A stretch of 64,000 nucleotides of DNA. Origin: Prorocentrum cordatum (taxonomy: Eukaryota > Sar > Dinophyceae > Prorocentrales > Prorocentraceae). Location of the stretch: contig CAUYUJ010017773.1 of NCBI GenBank assembly GCA_963575745.1, forward strand, positions 62,001 through 126,000, read 5' to 3'. This document shows, in pieces, positions 20,880 through 30,279 of this stretch. The translations under genes were made by a program, and so were the position numbers. Each line of letters opens with the position of its first letter. Positions within the stretch are counted from its first letter, which is position 1. Below the pieces are notes generated by a model. The model ran no database searches. It was not told the origin of the DNA and saw only the letters and a list, made by a program, of their open reading frames with translations.

Positions 20880-21130
20880 GATAACACACGCAGACACGCG
20901 CGCACACTCACACGCACACACACGCTAACACACACACACACGCACACACACGCACGCCCGCCCACACACGCACATGCAACGACGCGAGCACGCACGCATA
21001 CACGAGCATACACACGCGCCCGAAGACACGCACACACACAGACGAACGCAAGAGCGCGCACACACACGCACTCACACATTCAGAGCCACCCACGCATACA
21101 CGCAAACGCACACACAATACACAAACGCAC
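20880..21130. repeat. Degenerate (CA)n region
   Basis: 250 bases of ACAC with CG interruptions. Cys/Val-rich frames on minus are compositional. Confidence 0.9.
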
Positions 21131-21270
21131 CCACACTACCAACTGAAATTCGCAGTCAAAGAGCCCTGCCAGGCCTCCCACTTCCCTGAGGCAGCCAAGA
21201 TGTTCGCTGCATTGCGTATGCCCTCATGCCCCCCCTCTTTCCGAAACTCCCCCCTCCTCTTCCTTCTTCC

Positions 21271-22300
21271 TCATATCTGCATCATCCTCCTCCCCGCCCT
21301 CGGCCCCCGCCCCCATCTCAATAGCATGGCATAGCGGGCCACGGCCATGAGCGGGGGGGGGGATGAGGCAAAAAGCAAAGGGTTTCGCCCTCCATTAGAA
21401 CCTTCGCCACCCTTATTCGCGGTCTTCGTCTCCGCCTGCACGGCCGCGATCATCTCCTGCAAGGACTTGGCCCCCCGGGTCGCCTCCTCCAGCTGCGCCT
21501 CTTGCTCGTCGCAGAGCTCGTCAAAGGCTGCGTCCACGACGTCCTCCGAATCGTCCGAATCCTCGGAGTGGATCCTCTCAGTGGCCAGCAAGTTGGTCAT
21601 GAATTTGGGCTGCAATTTCCACGGCGTGCCTTTCGCCGCTGGCATTATCACGACGTCCTGGCCGTGCAGCTTCACGCGCTTGTGCCCCAACTTCTTCTGC
21701 GCAGTCTTGCTGACCTGGGACTCGTACTCCTTCCACGGCAGCACGTCCGGCGCTGGGGGTAGCAATTCTTGCGAGTACCCCCATCTGCCTCTCGAGCTTC
21801 TTGGTTGAGCTGCCGCGGCCCTTTCGCTCGGAGTTCCAGGTCCCCTTGGCGAATTTAGCCTGCGCCTTGGTGAGCTTCATCTTCCTCTTCCCGTGGAACT
21901 GGTCGCGGTTGTCCTTGCTCTCGTTCATCCAATTGACGACTTCCTCCCTGGTGCCCTTCGCCTTGAAGTCATAGCGGTAGGTGTTGGCGCAGAACATATC
22001 GGCCGTTCCCGAGCCGTCAGGGTACTCCCACTCGATGAATCTGCTCGGATCGACGCTGCTCCGCGTGATGCCATACTGGCTGCCGCACAGGAAAATGCAC
22101 TTCTTGCCGATGGGCCCACCCTCAGGTGTGCATGGAGGGCAGACCGAGAGCTTTTGTTTCTCTGCCTCAAGGGCAGCCTGTTTCTCAGCCTCCCTTGCAG
22201 CCTTGTCCCCCAGCCTGATGCGCATGCCGGCGAGGCTCGTGGGGGCGGACCCCCTGGGTCCACGCCCCGACGCGGACCTCCCCGACGTGGAGGCCGGCAT
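21271..22300 (-). CDS. Hypothetical protein with an apparent single-base frameshift
   Basis: The N-terminal part (Met at 22300, MPASTSGRSASGRGPRG) contains a coiled-coil-like stretch (DKAAREAEKQAALEAEKQKL), a Cys cluster (VCPPCTPEGG, CIFLCGSQYG), FIEWEYPDGSGTADMFCANT and a Lys-rich region ending KKLERQMG. The next frame continues YSQELLPPAPDVLPWKEYES, LHGQDVVIMPAAKGTPWKLQ and an acidic EDSDDSEDVVDAAFDELCDE. The switch falls on a C5 run at 21778-21782 (G5 on the sense strand); one base fewer joins the frames, so a sequencing error is likelier than decay. A TTCCTATTGCAG just upstream of the first exon looks like a 3' splice site, so more 5' exons may exist. The true 3' end is uncertain because the tail after KTANKGG is low quality. 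Family unknown. Confidence 0.5.
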
Positions 22301-22379
22301 GGCCGCCCTCGCGCCCCGGCAACGGGCCGCGAGCTGGCCTGCAATAGGAATAGAGGTGTCCAGCCGATACACTGTAGAG

Positions 22380-23290
22380 CTGATGGGGTTGGAGTGTAGG
22401 AGCTGGTAGGAGCTGGCAAAGATCTCATGGCATCAATGCACCGCAATGCACGACAATGCGCAGCAACAAAAACCAACAATCACAACAATCAACAAGCAGC
22501 AACGCAATGCGAGCCCTCATCAAGCAACGGTATCTTATGATATTCAAAATGCGGCTCTCGCCTTAGCACCGTGAACATTCCCCTTAACACTTGACGCCTT
22601 GGAGGTTATACGCGGACGGAGGTGGTTCCTTTTCAACATGGGACTCTGGGTTGAGACCTCCTCAGTTTTATGGCCTGGAGTTCGAACTTGTGAAACAGTC
22701 GCGCGGATGAATGGCGGTCCCCCATGGGCATAATAGGGGGCCCTCAACAATCCAGCGAAATGGAGCTCTTAGTCTGATGGCAAAGATGCACATGTCAAGT
22801 CAGAAGGTGTTGGAGCTGGTAAGGGGTAGGGGGCTGGTCATGAGCGCGGCATATAGAAGGCCCTCAACATGCTTCGGGCGGGTCTGACCATGAACGCTCC
22901 CAGAGAGTCAGCCAAGTCACCCAAGATACCCGAGGCACTCCGAGGCTTCCCTTGTACCCAACGGGGCTCTCCCGACGCGTGGTCCACGGCGTCTCTCAAG
23001 GCGCCTTCCCTGATTTAAGCAGGCGCGTCGCATGCATATGTGCCGGGAGGGTGCATCGCAGCATCAACGGCGCTCCAGTCGACCGAGGGGGATGCACCTC
23101 AGATGACGTTTCTCACCAATCAGCCGATCATAGCCTCCAGTTCCTCGTCAGTTAGCGTCGCGTGCGGAATCAGGGCAGGAGGCGGCCGCGGCGGCATAGC
23201 CAGCTCACCGAGCCATCCTATAGTCAGTGCCCCAAGCGGCTCAGAACGCTCAATCACCACGAGACTGTTGGGTTTCCAATATACCTCAAT
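22380..23290. other. Intergenic, no gene seen
   Basis: Short repeats of GCAATGC and CAACAATCA at 22430-22520, then unique-looking sequence. No convincing coding frame on either strand. Confidence 0.4.
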
Positions 23291-23419
23291 AGTCAATAGA
23301 CGGGGAAGGAGGGGGTGGATGATGGGGCGATGGAGGGGCGAGAGGGAGGGGGTGGAAGGTCCCCGGCAGTCGGAGGAGGGATTGGGAATGAAGCGGAGTG
23401 GGAGGAGGAAAGGACGCCA

Positions 23420-23712
23420 ACCTTGCGCAGGTGTTGTGCGATAACGACATCCAGGCGCATGTTGCGGAGCTTCTTACAAGTGTTTCCGAGCATCCGCACG
23501 CCGAGGGCAACCAAGTTGGCGTCCTCTGAGCCCCGACAACTCGCCTCGACCGCCCCTATACCCCCTGACCCCCTGCTACTAACGCTCCCTGGGCCCAGGA
23601 CCTGGGACTTTCCCCCCGCCCACGAGGGGCCTTCTTCCACATGCCGCGCCGCCACTTGTCTCGAGGGCCCAAAGGCCGCCTTTGGGCGTCGTCCTGCAGC
23701 CACGCGGGCCAT
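23420..23712 (-). CDS. Possible small exon of an unknown gene
   Basis: The minus frame reads GIGAVEASCRGSEDANLVAL, then RMLGNTCKKLRNMRLDVVIA and QHLRKVGVL, which is protein-like rather than repeat-derived. Ends are undefined; the frame then runs into Ser/Pro-rich sequence. Fits the minus-strand gene block. Confidence 0.3.
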
Positions 23713-24127
23713 ATTTCATCATCTCCTAAATCCCATGGAGTTGCCCGCGGATGTGGGGGCGGGGGAGTGGCCATCCTAGCCGAGCGCAACCCCGCCGCTG
23801 GGCCAGAACGGCTGACGAAGGGCTCGGCTGACGAGAAATCTGAAGGGGGATCAGAAGTTCAAGCAGGTCCCGAGTGAGGCCCCTTCACTCCACGAGCATT
23901 GTTTCATTGTTCCTGGCAACACTTCGGAAACCCCCGGGTCCTCAGGGTGACTCTGGCGGCCTCATATCCTCCCTCATTCCCCTGCTGGACTCGCTCCCCA
24001 TGCAATTCCCCGTCACCCCCTCCCCCTCCTCTTCCCCCTCCGCTTCACCCCCCTCCTGCTGCTGCTCCTCCTCCTCCCAACGCCCACCTCCCCCTCGACC
24101 CTCGCGAAATGCGTCGCCGCCCTCTAC

Positions 24128-24200
24128 GTAGATACCCCTCGAGGGCCACCCGAAACTCAAAGGCATCCGACCCCTCGAGGGCCACCCGAAACTCATTTTC
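24128..24200 (+). repeat. Short direct repeat of CCCTCGAGGGCCACCCGAAA
   Basis: Two copies about 36 bases apart, each followed by CTCA. CCCTCGAGGG is itself a palindrome. Confidence 0.7.
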
Positions 24201-24355
24201 ACGGACGGCCCCTCGCTATCTGTCTTCGTGTTTTCGCTCATAACCAGGCGGAGAGATCCCCGCAAAACCCAGATCAGCCTGAATTCACTGAAGGGCGCGT
24301 CAAGCCTCACAAAAATGTACACCTTGCTGCTCGGGACGAAGGGCGACCTGGGGCC

Positions 24356-25963
24356 TCAAGCGTCGCTGAGCTCCATCAAGCTGGACGATGACTCGCCCCC
24401 CTCGCCGAGGGCGCTCTCGCCCTCGCTGTCCCCGAGGGCGCTCCCGTCCATGTCGTCGTCGCTGGCGTTCGCGTTCTGAAACTCCCCGGTGAAGTCCGCG
24501 CACCCGAGCCCGAGGTCACTGAGGTCCACCGTGTCCCGCATATAGACGAACATTGCAAGTAGGAGGACAGCCAGCACAAAACCAGACATGGCATTTCCAG
24601 CCAGCGTCAGCAATTCAGGATTAGTGAACATCGCGTCCTCGTTCTTCAGGTCGAGGATCTGGTACCCCTGGAGCCCCAGCGCCTCGGCGCCCGTCACGTC
24701 GCGGCGGCGAGTGACGAGCCACGGCCGGGAGGTGCATACAATGCAAGGGACCTCCTGGCGGTTGACCTGCCAGTCCAACTTCATGTTCAAATCAACCACT
24801 CGCTCGGTCACCGTGCCCTCCTGGTCTGTCTGGACCTTCTGCCCCTGCTGGACGTCCTTTCCCTTCTTGGCCTGCTCCTCCTCCAACTGCCGGGCAGCCT
24901 TGACCGTGTGGTACAGCACGGCCTCCTGATTGCGCCGCGGCAGGTGGTCGACGCACCCCTCGAGGCCATTATCCGCGAATGCCTTCGCCGGCGGCGGCCA
25001 CTCGATCTTCGCCTCGGAGTAGCGCTGCAAGTGATGACTCTCGAACTCGAACTGCTCGGTTCCTTTCGCGCGCTTTTCGACCTCCGCCTTGTTCTTCACG
25101 CGGTGGGCCCTCCAGTTCCGCACTTCGTCGTGATCGTCAGGCAGCAAGAACTGCTCGATATCGAAAGTGTGGCCCGCCAGATCTTTGGCCAGCGTGAAAA
25201 CCTTGGGCACCCAGGACGCCCCCAAGATGTCCTCCTTCATCTGGTCTGTAAGCCCCGTTGGCGTCCTGGCCATTGCCTCCACTTGGCTGTGGAACACAGC
25301 AATGAGGTAGATGCGGGGACGCGACTGCAATGAATAATCTTTAGCGTCGAGGGTGCAGTAATCGTTGATGTACCCTGCCCGCCACAGCAAGTTCTGGAAA
25401 GCGGTGAGGTCGGCCCTCTTCGTCTTATCGCTGTTCTCCCAGCCGACGACCTTGGGCTTCTTATCGCGTATGTAGTCCCAAAGACCCTGCAGAGTAACGC
25501 CGCTCGTGCCGCTGCCCGAGGAAAGCACCCCTGTCTCGTTGGCCCGAGAATGGAAATTCAGCTGGCTGAAGTTGTCGCACTCGGTGCCGCCCACGAGGAA
25601 GTCGACCGTTGGGATCGGGGCAGGGCCATCCTTTATGTTGTCATGGGCCGCGTGGCCGCCCATATAGCGAATGTCAGCGAAGAGATGATCTGGAGCATGA
25701 TGCCGCGTGATGAAGGCCTGTGCTCGAGGGGCGTTCTCGCAAGAGAACGCGTGCTTGATCGCGATGGCGGCGTCGTACTCCTGGGACCAGAAAGCCATTA
25801 GCTTCTTCAACACGTGGACTGGCATATCGGTGCCCGAACAGACAGTCCCTATCGACCACGGCGTCTCCGACGACGCAAGCGAGTCAAGGACCGAGATCAG
25901 AGCCCGAACATGCGCCGGCCGCAGGGACGCGTGCTTCCGAGCGATGGTCTCGGCGAGCAGATC
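24356..25963 (-). CDS. C5 cytosine DNA methyltransferase homologue
   Basis: Expected role: transfer of methyl from S-adenosylmethionine to C5 of cytosine. Counting from the Met at 25825, motifs in family order are: GTVCSGTDMPV (motif I, SAM loop) spanning that Met and read from codons upstream of it; HAFSCEN (27-31, motif II region); FADIRYM (49-55); GGTECDNFS (79-87), where Cys83 matches the catalytic Cys of the usual GGPPCQ(x)FS; GWENSDK (128-134, the ENV motif); QSRPR (167-171, motif VIII); a basic variable region; RRRDVTGAEALGLQGY (373-388, motif IX); and GNAMSGFV (410-417, motif X). The Pro-Pro before the catalytic Cys is Thr-Glu and the Gln after it is Asp, so activity is uncertain. The tail is acidic (SDDDMDGS). 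The exon likely opens after CTGGCCAG at about 25963, giving about 46 more residues before the Met; further upstream exons are possible. Dinoflagellate DNMTs are sometimes carried by retrotransposons, but no reverse transcriptase is seen here. Confidence 0.8.
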   Translation of the reverse strand, partial: DLLAETIARKHASLRPAHVRALISVLDSLASSETPWSIGTVCSGTDMPVHVLKKLMAFWSQEYDAAIAIKHAFSCENAPRAQAFITRHHAPDHLFADIRYMGGHAAHDNIKDGPAPIPTVDFLVGGTECDNFSQLNFHSRANETGVLSSGSGTSGVTLQGLWDYIRDKKPKVVGWENSDKTKRADLTAFQNLLWRAGYINDYCTLDAKDYSLQSRPRIYLIAVFHSQVEAMARTPTGLTDQMKEDILGASWVPKVFTLAKDLAGHTFDIEQFLLPDDHDEVRNWRAHRVKNKAEVEKRAKGTEQFEFESHHLQRYSEAKIEWPPPAKAFADNGLEGCVDHLPRRNQEAVLYHTVKAARQLEEEQAKKGKDVQQGQKVQTDQEGTVTERVVDLNMKLDWQVNRQEVPCIVCTSRPWLVTRRRDVTGAEALGLQGYQILDLKNEDAMFTNPELLTLAGNAMSGFVLAVLLLAMFVYMRDTVDLSDLGLGCADFTGEFQNANASDDDMDGSALGDSEGESALGEGGESSSSLMELSDA

Positions 25964-26375
25964 CTGGCCAGGGACTCCAAAAGTTGCCAGCGACGGATAA
26001 ACGACCCCAGGGTGCCGAGCGAAACGTTGCTATCTTCGCGCTGATCTGGCGCGGCTATGGATCCTCGGCCGGAGGGCTCTAGGAAGGCAACCAAAGCGGC
26101 CCACGGGCAATACGTATCTCGTTTTGCTTGTTCCCAGGGGTCGTTTCCCTGGCAGGGGGGGACGGTGCACGCAACGCTTCCCCCTTCCCAAGCGCCCGAG
26201 GGGGCAGGGGGTGGGCTCCGAACGGTATGGCGCATGGACGCCAGGGTGTGCTCGATTTCGGCGCCGGCGCCCCCTCGCCCCCGCCTGTCTCCCTGGCCCC
26301 GCCGCTCTGCGGCCCCTCGAGTTTTCTATCTTCCCGAGGCGTGTTCGACTCGGACGCGCTCTCATCAGCCCTCAT

Positions 26376-26505
26376 CCCTCACCCCTCATCCCTCCTCCCT
26401 CCTCCTCCTCCTCCTCCTCCTCCTCCTCCTCCTCCCCCTCCTCCTCCCCCTCCTGCAAAGAGCGCCAGAGGTGCGGTCGTTCGCAGGAGGAGGAGGAGGA
26501 GGAGG
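26376..26505. repeat. TCC tract facing a short GGA tract
   Basis: CTCCTC at 26396-26455 followed by AGGAGGAGG at 26486-26504; the two can pair. Upstream of the methyltransferase gene. Confidence 0.75.
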
Positions 26506-26514
26506 ATGACGACG

Positions 26515-26695
26515 ACGACGACCGCTCGAGGCCCCTCGAGGCCGCCCGAACCCGCTCGAGGCCGCTCGAGGCTTCTCGGGGCCCCTCGAGGCCCCAGGAG
26601 GCCCGCTCGTAGCCCCTCGAGGCCGATCGAAGCCGCTCTAGGCCGCTCGATGCCCCTCGAGGCCCCTCTAAGCCCCTTGAGGCCGCCCGAGGTCC
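26515..26695 (+). repeat. GCTCGAGGCC ten-base repeats
   Basis: About 18 degenerate copies of GCTCGAGGCC / CCCTCGAGGCC. Each unit contains the palindrome CTCGAG. Confidence 0.85.
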
Positions 26696-26930
26696 ATGGC
26701 ATTCGTGGTTGGCATTCTTGGCATTCGTGGTTTGTATTCTTGGAAGACGAACACCCGGCCTGGTAGAAAATTTACCGGGGCGGCTATATATAATAAAACA
26801 GATGACAGAGGCTCCCTGGTAAAAAAAATACCGGGCCCAAACCGCAAATGCCAAGAATGCGAACCAAGAATGCCAAGAATACAAACCAAGAATACCAAGA
26901 ATGTAAAACCATCCGAAACCCTTTAGATCC
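26690..26930. repeat. Inverted minisatellite arms around an AT-rich core
   Basis: The left arm carries GGCATTCTTGGCATTCGTGG units; the right arm carries the reverse complement (AATGCCAAGAATGCGAACC). The core (about 26740-26840) holds CTGGTAGAAAATTTACCGGG, TATATATAATAAAAC and CCTGGTAAAAAAAATACCGG. The arms are the same minisatellite as at 15655-15800 and 37735-37905. The structure looks like a foldback or miniature inverted-repeat element. Confidence 0.7.
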
Positions 26931-26935
26931 CTTGG

Positions 26936-27185
26936 AGCGGCCCAATGCGTTCCCAAACTCCCAAGCCTGTGACGTCGCGCTCAGCGGCAGCACGGGCGTC
27001 GCCATGTCCGCCTTGCCGGCCCCCCTCGTCCGCTCAGCGAGCTTGTCGAGACACTCCTGCACGGCGGCGGGCTCCGCCGAGGTCGCCGTCTTCCCGCCGG
27101 CCTCGACGAAGAGGCCATCGAGGGATATGCGGGCGCGCTTGGCCTTGCGCCCGTCCTCGCGGCGAGGCTCCAAGAAAGCCCTAAG
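26936..27185 (-). pseudogene. Orphan exon with the KR-x-RISL-x-GL motif
   Basis: The minus frame reads GRKAKRARISLDGLFVEAGG, then PAAVQECLDKLAERTRGAG and SQAWEFGNALGRS. The KRARISLDGL stretch matches PAKRTRISLAGL near the N-terminus of the 925-residue protein at 33084-35861, where FGNLCRS follows further on. It could be a relic of a related gene or a first exon of the next one; its ends are not defined. Confidence 0.35.
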
Positions 27186-27273
27186 GGGGCCGCCGAGAAG
27201 GTCCCAAGAGGGCCTTAGACGGCACCCAGACGGCTCCAGGGGGGGCCAAACATAACTTGTGAAACACACGGCC

Positions 27274-29394
27274 TCACAACATTGATGTCACCACATATTT
27301 GGGGCCCTCTTGGGGCTCTTTGGGAGCCCCATTGTCCTTGGAGCCCTCTCGGGCCCTCGAGCGACCCCGAGAGGGCCCCGAGAAAGCCCCCGAGAGAGCT
27401 CCGGGGGGGGCGCGAGGTGGACAGCGAGCAAGATGCCGCGGCATCTGGCCCTCTTGGGGCCGGGCCCTCTTGAGCCACCAAGAAACCCAATGAGGGCCCG
27501 AAGAGAGGCCCAAGACGGCCCGAGAGGGCACCCAGCACCCAGCAAATGTTGTTTGAAAGGGCTCGAAAAAAAAACATCCCAAGAGCCCTCCTGGGGCCCT
27601 CTTGGCGCCCTCTTCGACCGCCGGGCGGGCGGCCTCATCGTTGCCGACCCCGCGCCCCCAACCCCCAACCCTGGTATACCGTATCCCCCTCCGCTGTCCC
27701 CGCCATTCGCCCTCCGCGCCTTCCTGGGCGACCACCTCTGGCTCTGGCAGATATGACGCCAGCGTGAGCTCCAGGTCGATGTCTTCTGCCTTTGCCTCTG
27801 CCTTTGCCTCTGCCTCTGCCTCTGCCTCTGCCTCGTCGGGCGCTGCCCCCGCAGGAGCCTGCTTCGCCCTCTGCGCGATATCGCCCGACCTGCCATCCAA
27901 GGCCGCCGCATCAGCCGCCTGTGGAGTGGGCCCCTCGCGAGCCTCGGCCGCTGGCTGCGCAGGAGCCTCCTCAGCCGCTGGCGCTGTCTGCCATGGCTGA
28001 AGTGGCGCAGGTGCTGGCTGCTGTGGAAGTGGCCGCTCTGGAGCTGGCTGCGGTAGAGCTAGCTGCTGTGGAAGCGGCTGCTGCTGTGGAGTTGGAGTTC
28101 GCGGCTGTGGAGTTGGCTGCTCTAGAGCGCCCCTCTCGCAAGCCTGGGCCGCCGGCTGCGCGAGAGCCTCTGCGGCCGCGCCTGGCGTCTGCGGCATCGG
28201 CATCGGCTCGGCGGGCGCTGCCTCCGAAGGAGCCAGCGCGGCTCCCTGCGCGACATCGCCCGACCTGCCATCCAAGGCCTCCGCCTCCGCCGGAGCCCCG
28301 GCCGCCTGTGGAGCGCGCCCCTCGCGAGCCCAGGCCGCTGGCTGCGCAGGAGCCCCCTCCGCCGCACACGGCGCCTGCTGCCTCGGCTCGGCGGGCGCTG
28401 CCCCCGCGAGAGCCTGCGTCGACTCCTGCGCGACGATATCGCCTGACTTGCCATCGAGGGCCGCCGCGCCCACCAGAGCACTGACCACCAGTGGAGCGGG
28501 CCCCCCGCGAACCTCGCCCTCAGGCTGCGCAGGAGCCTCCTCAGCCGCTGGCGCTGGCGGAATCGAATTTGGAGTTGTGAGCTGCTGAGCCGGCTGCTGT
28601 GGAGCTGGCTGCTGTGGAGGTCGCTGAGGGCCAACCGCTTCCAATGTCTCGATGACCGAGCGCAGCACCTGTCCCGCACTCGCCGCCGCGGGCTCGGCGG
28701 CCGCACTCGCCTCGGCCAGCGGCTCGGCGCGCGCACTCGCCAACGGGTCGAGCGCGGCCAACGTGTCGAGGACATCGACGTAGGTCTTGCCCGCGGATGC
28801 CGCCCCGACATCGGCCTGCTGCAAATCGCTCGCAGACTCAGCCGCCTCCCCGTCCACCTGCGACTCGGTCGCTACCTCCGCCTGGGGTGTCGGGCACTCC
28901 TGCGTTGCTATCGCTGGGCAGTCCCCGGGCGCCGGCGTGCCTGCCTCGGCCGTCTGAGGGCCAGGAGCTTCAACCTCATGCACCTCATCCTGCGGCGCAT
29001 CGCTCATCGCATCCCTCGGCGCCACCTCCGCCGAAACCTGCGAGGCCCCTGACTCTCCTGCGCGCTGGTGCTCGCTCTGCTCGTGCGTGCCCTGCTGCTG
29101 GGCGTCGCTGCCGCTGTGAAGTGCAGCTGCTGCCCCATCTCCCGCTGCCCGGGCCGCCGTCGACTGCTCGGGCACCGCAGCCTGGGGGCCCTTACTGCAG
29201 GCGGCCCTCTCGACAACCTGGGGGCTCGCGTCATGGCCCGGCGCTGCCGCTCGTGCAGCTGCCCCGGCGCCGCTGGCTGGCGCGCCCGCGGCTGCGCCCG
29301 CGGCCTCCTCAGGCGCACGCGGCGCGAAGGCCGCTTTGATGCCTGGCCCAGAGTGGCCCCACTTAGGCTTTGCGGGCCGCTTTTCGCTTGACAT
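27274..29394 (-). CDS. Ala/Pro/Gln/Glu-rich repeat protein
   Basis: The Met at 29394 starts MSSEKRPAKPKWGHSGPGIK, a better start than the more upstream Met at 29505. The body is low-complexity Ala/Pro/Gln/Glu with an imperfect repeat of about 60 residues marked by AALDGKSGDIVAQ, EALDGRSGDVAQG and AALDGRSGDIAQR, each preceded by an APAQPAA(x)AREG stretch. A less repetitive patch reads KTYVDVLDTLAALDPLASAR and LRSVIETLEAVGP. An Ala-Glu run and DIDLELTLASYLPEPEVV end the credible part near 27720. The remaining 150 residues read through CTTGGG-type repeats and are probably intron or untranslated. Likely disordered; function unknown. Confidence 0.5.
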   Translation of the reverse strand: MSSEKRPAKPKWGHSGPGIKAAFAPRAPEEAAGAAAGAPASGAGAAARAAAPGHDASPQVVERAACSKGPQAAVPEQSTAARAAGDGAAAALHSGSDAQQQGTHEQSEHQRAGESGASQVSAEVAPRDAMSDAPQDEVHEVEAPGPQTAEAGTPAPGDCPAIATQECPTPQAEVATESQVDGEAAESASDLQQADVGAASAGKTYVDVLDTLAALDPLASARAEPLAEASAAAEPAAASAGQVLRSVIETLEAVGPQRPPQQPAPQQPAQQLTTPNSIPPAPAAEEAPAQPEGEVRGGPAPLVVSALVGAAALDGKSGDIVAQESTQALAGAAPAEPRQQAPCAAEGAPAQPAAWAREGRAPQAAGAPAEAEALDGRSGDVAQGAALAPSEAAPAEPMPMPQTPGAAAEALAQPAAQACERGALEQPTPQPRTPTPQQQPLPQQLALPQPAPERPLPQQPAPAPLQPWQTAPAAEEAPAQPAAEAREGPTPQAADAAALDGRSGDIAQRAKQAPAGAAPDEAEAEAEAEAKAEAKAEDIDLELTLASYLPEPEVVAQEGAEGEWRGQRRGIRYTRVGGWGRGVGNDEAARPAVEEGAKRAPGGLLGCFFFEPFQTTFAGCWVPSRAVLGLSSGPHWVSWWLKRARPQEGQMPRHLARCPPRAPPGALSGAFSGPSRGRSRAREGSKDNGAPKEPQEGPKYVVTSML

Positions 29395-29509
29395 CCCTGG
29401 CCGCTCGCCTGGCGGCGGCCCGCGGCAGCCGATGGTGACTGCTGGCGTGGGTGAACGGATGCAAGACTGCGTGACGTTTCGAACCACAGAAATGATATGC
29501 GGCACAGAA

Positions 29510-30279
29510 TGTCCTACTCGTTCACTTTTGTCGTGCTGCCGCCGCCCCTGGTCTACGCGCTCGGTTTCTGAGCGGCCCCCGCGCCCGTTCGGTCTACCAT
29601 TGGCAACTCGTTCACACGCGCCTCACGAGGGCCGCGATCATCCTGCCCAAGGTCTGTCGAATCCAGTTTTGGGAGCTGGGCCCAGCGACGGCAACGAGGC
29701 CCCTGAAGAGATGGCGCCGCACGCCGAACAATGACGAGGCGCCGAGCCTTAAAATCTCGTGCCTCCGTCTCAGAAGTTCGCGAATGGCCACGTCTCTCGT
29801 GGCATGGAGGGCCCGAGTAACAGCGGTGACTCGGCGGGGGGTCGGCGATCGGCGATCGGCGGGTCGGAGGGGGAGGAGAAAGTACGACTTCAGAGCGCCG
29901 GGGGGTGATGGGGGTACAAGAGAATTGACCCCCAGACGTAGTCGTAAGACGCAGGCTAGAATGGCTCCCACTCGAAAACTCTGACTTCGCAAACGCTGGC
30001 ACCATCCCTGCTTCGCTCGGCCCAGATGGGCATCGCTTCTGGACGGGCTGGCGGGGATGCTTTGCATCCAGACCATTCAGAGGCGAGCGGGCAAGGCACC
30101 CGAGAGGACGCGAGACAAACAATTACGCCGCGGGCAACGTGGCCCATGCAAACACATGGCTGGCTGAGGGATCCATTCATTCGGCAGGGTCGACCTACCG
30201 CGCACCGCGCACCGACAGAAACCTCAATTCCATGACGCCATGATGCAATGCTTGCCAGACTTTTGATGCATTTTGCAAA
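29510..30279. other. Intergenic, no gene seen
   Basis: Unique GC-rich sequence with a small GGCGATCGGCGATCGGCGG repeat near 29845. No convincing protein on either strand. Confidence 0.4.

Noticed and set aside
20880-21130. Cys/Val-rich protein on minus
   Set aside because: Reading of degenerate CA repeats; no flanking coding signal.
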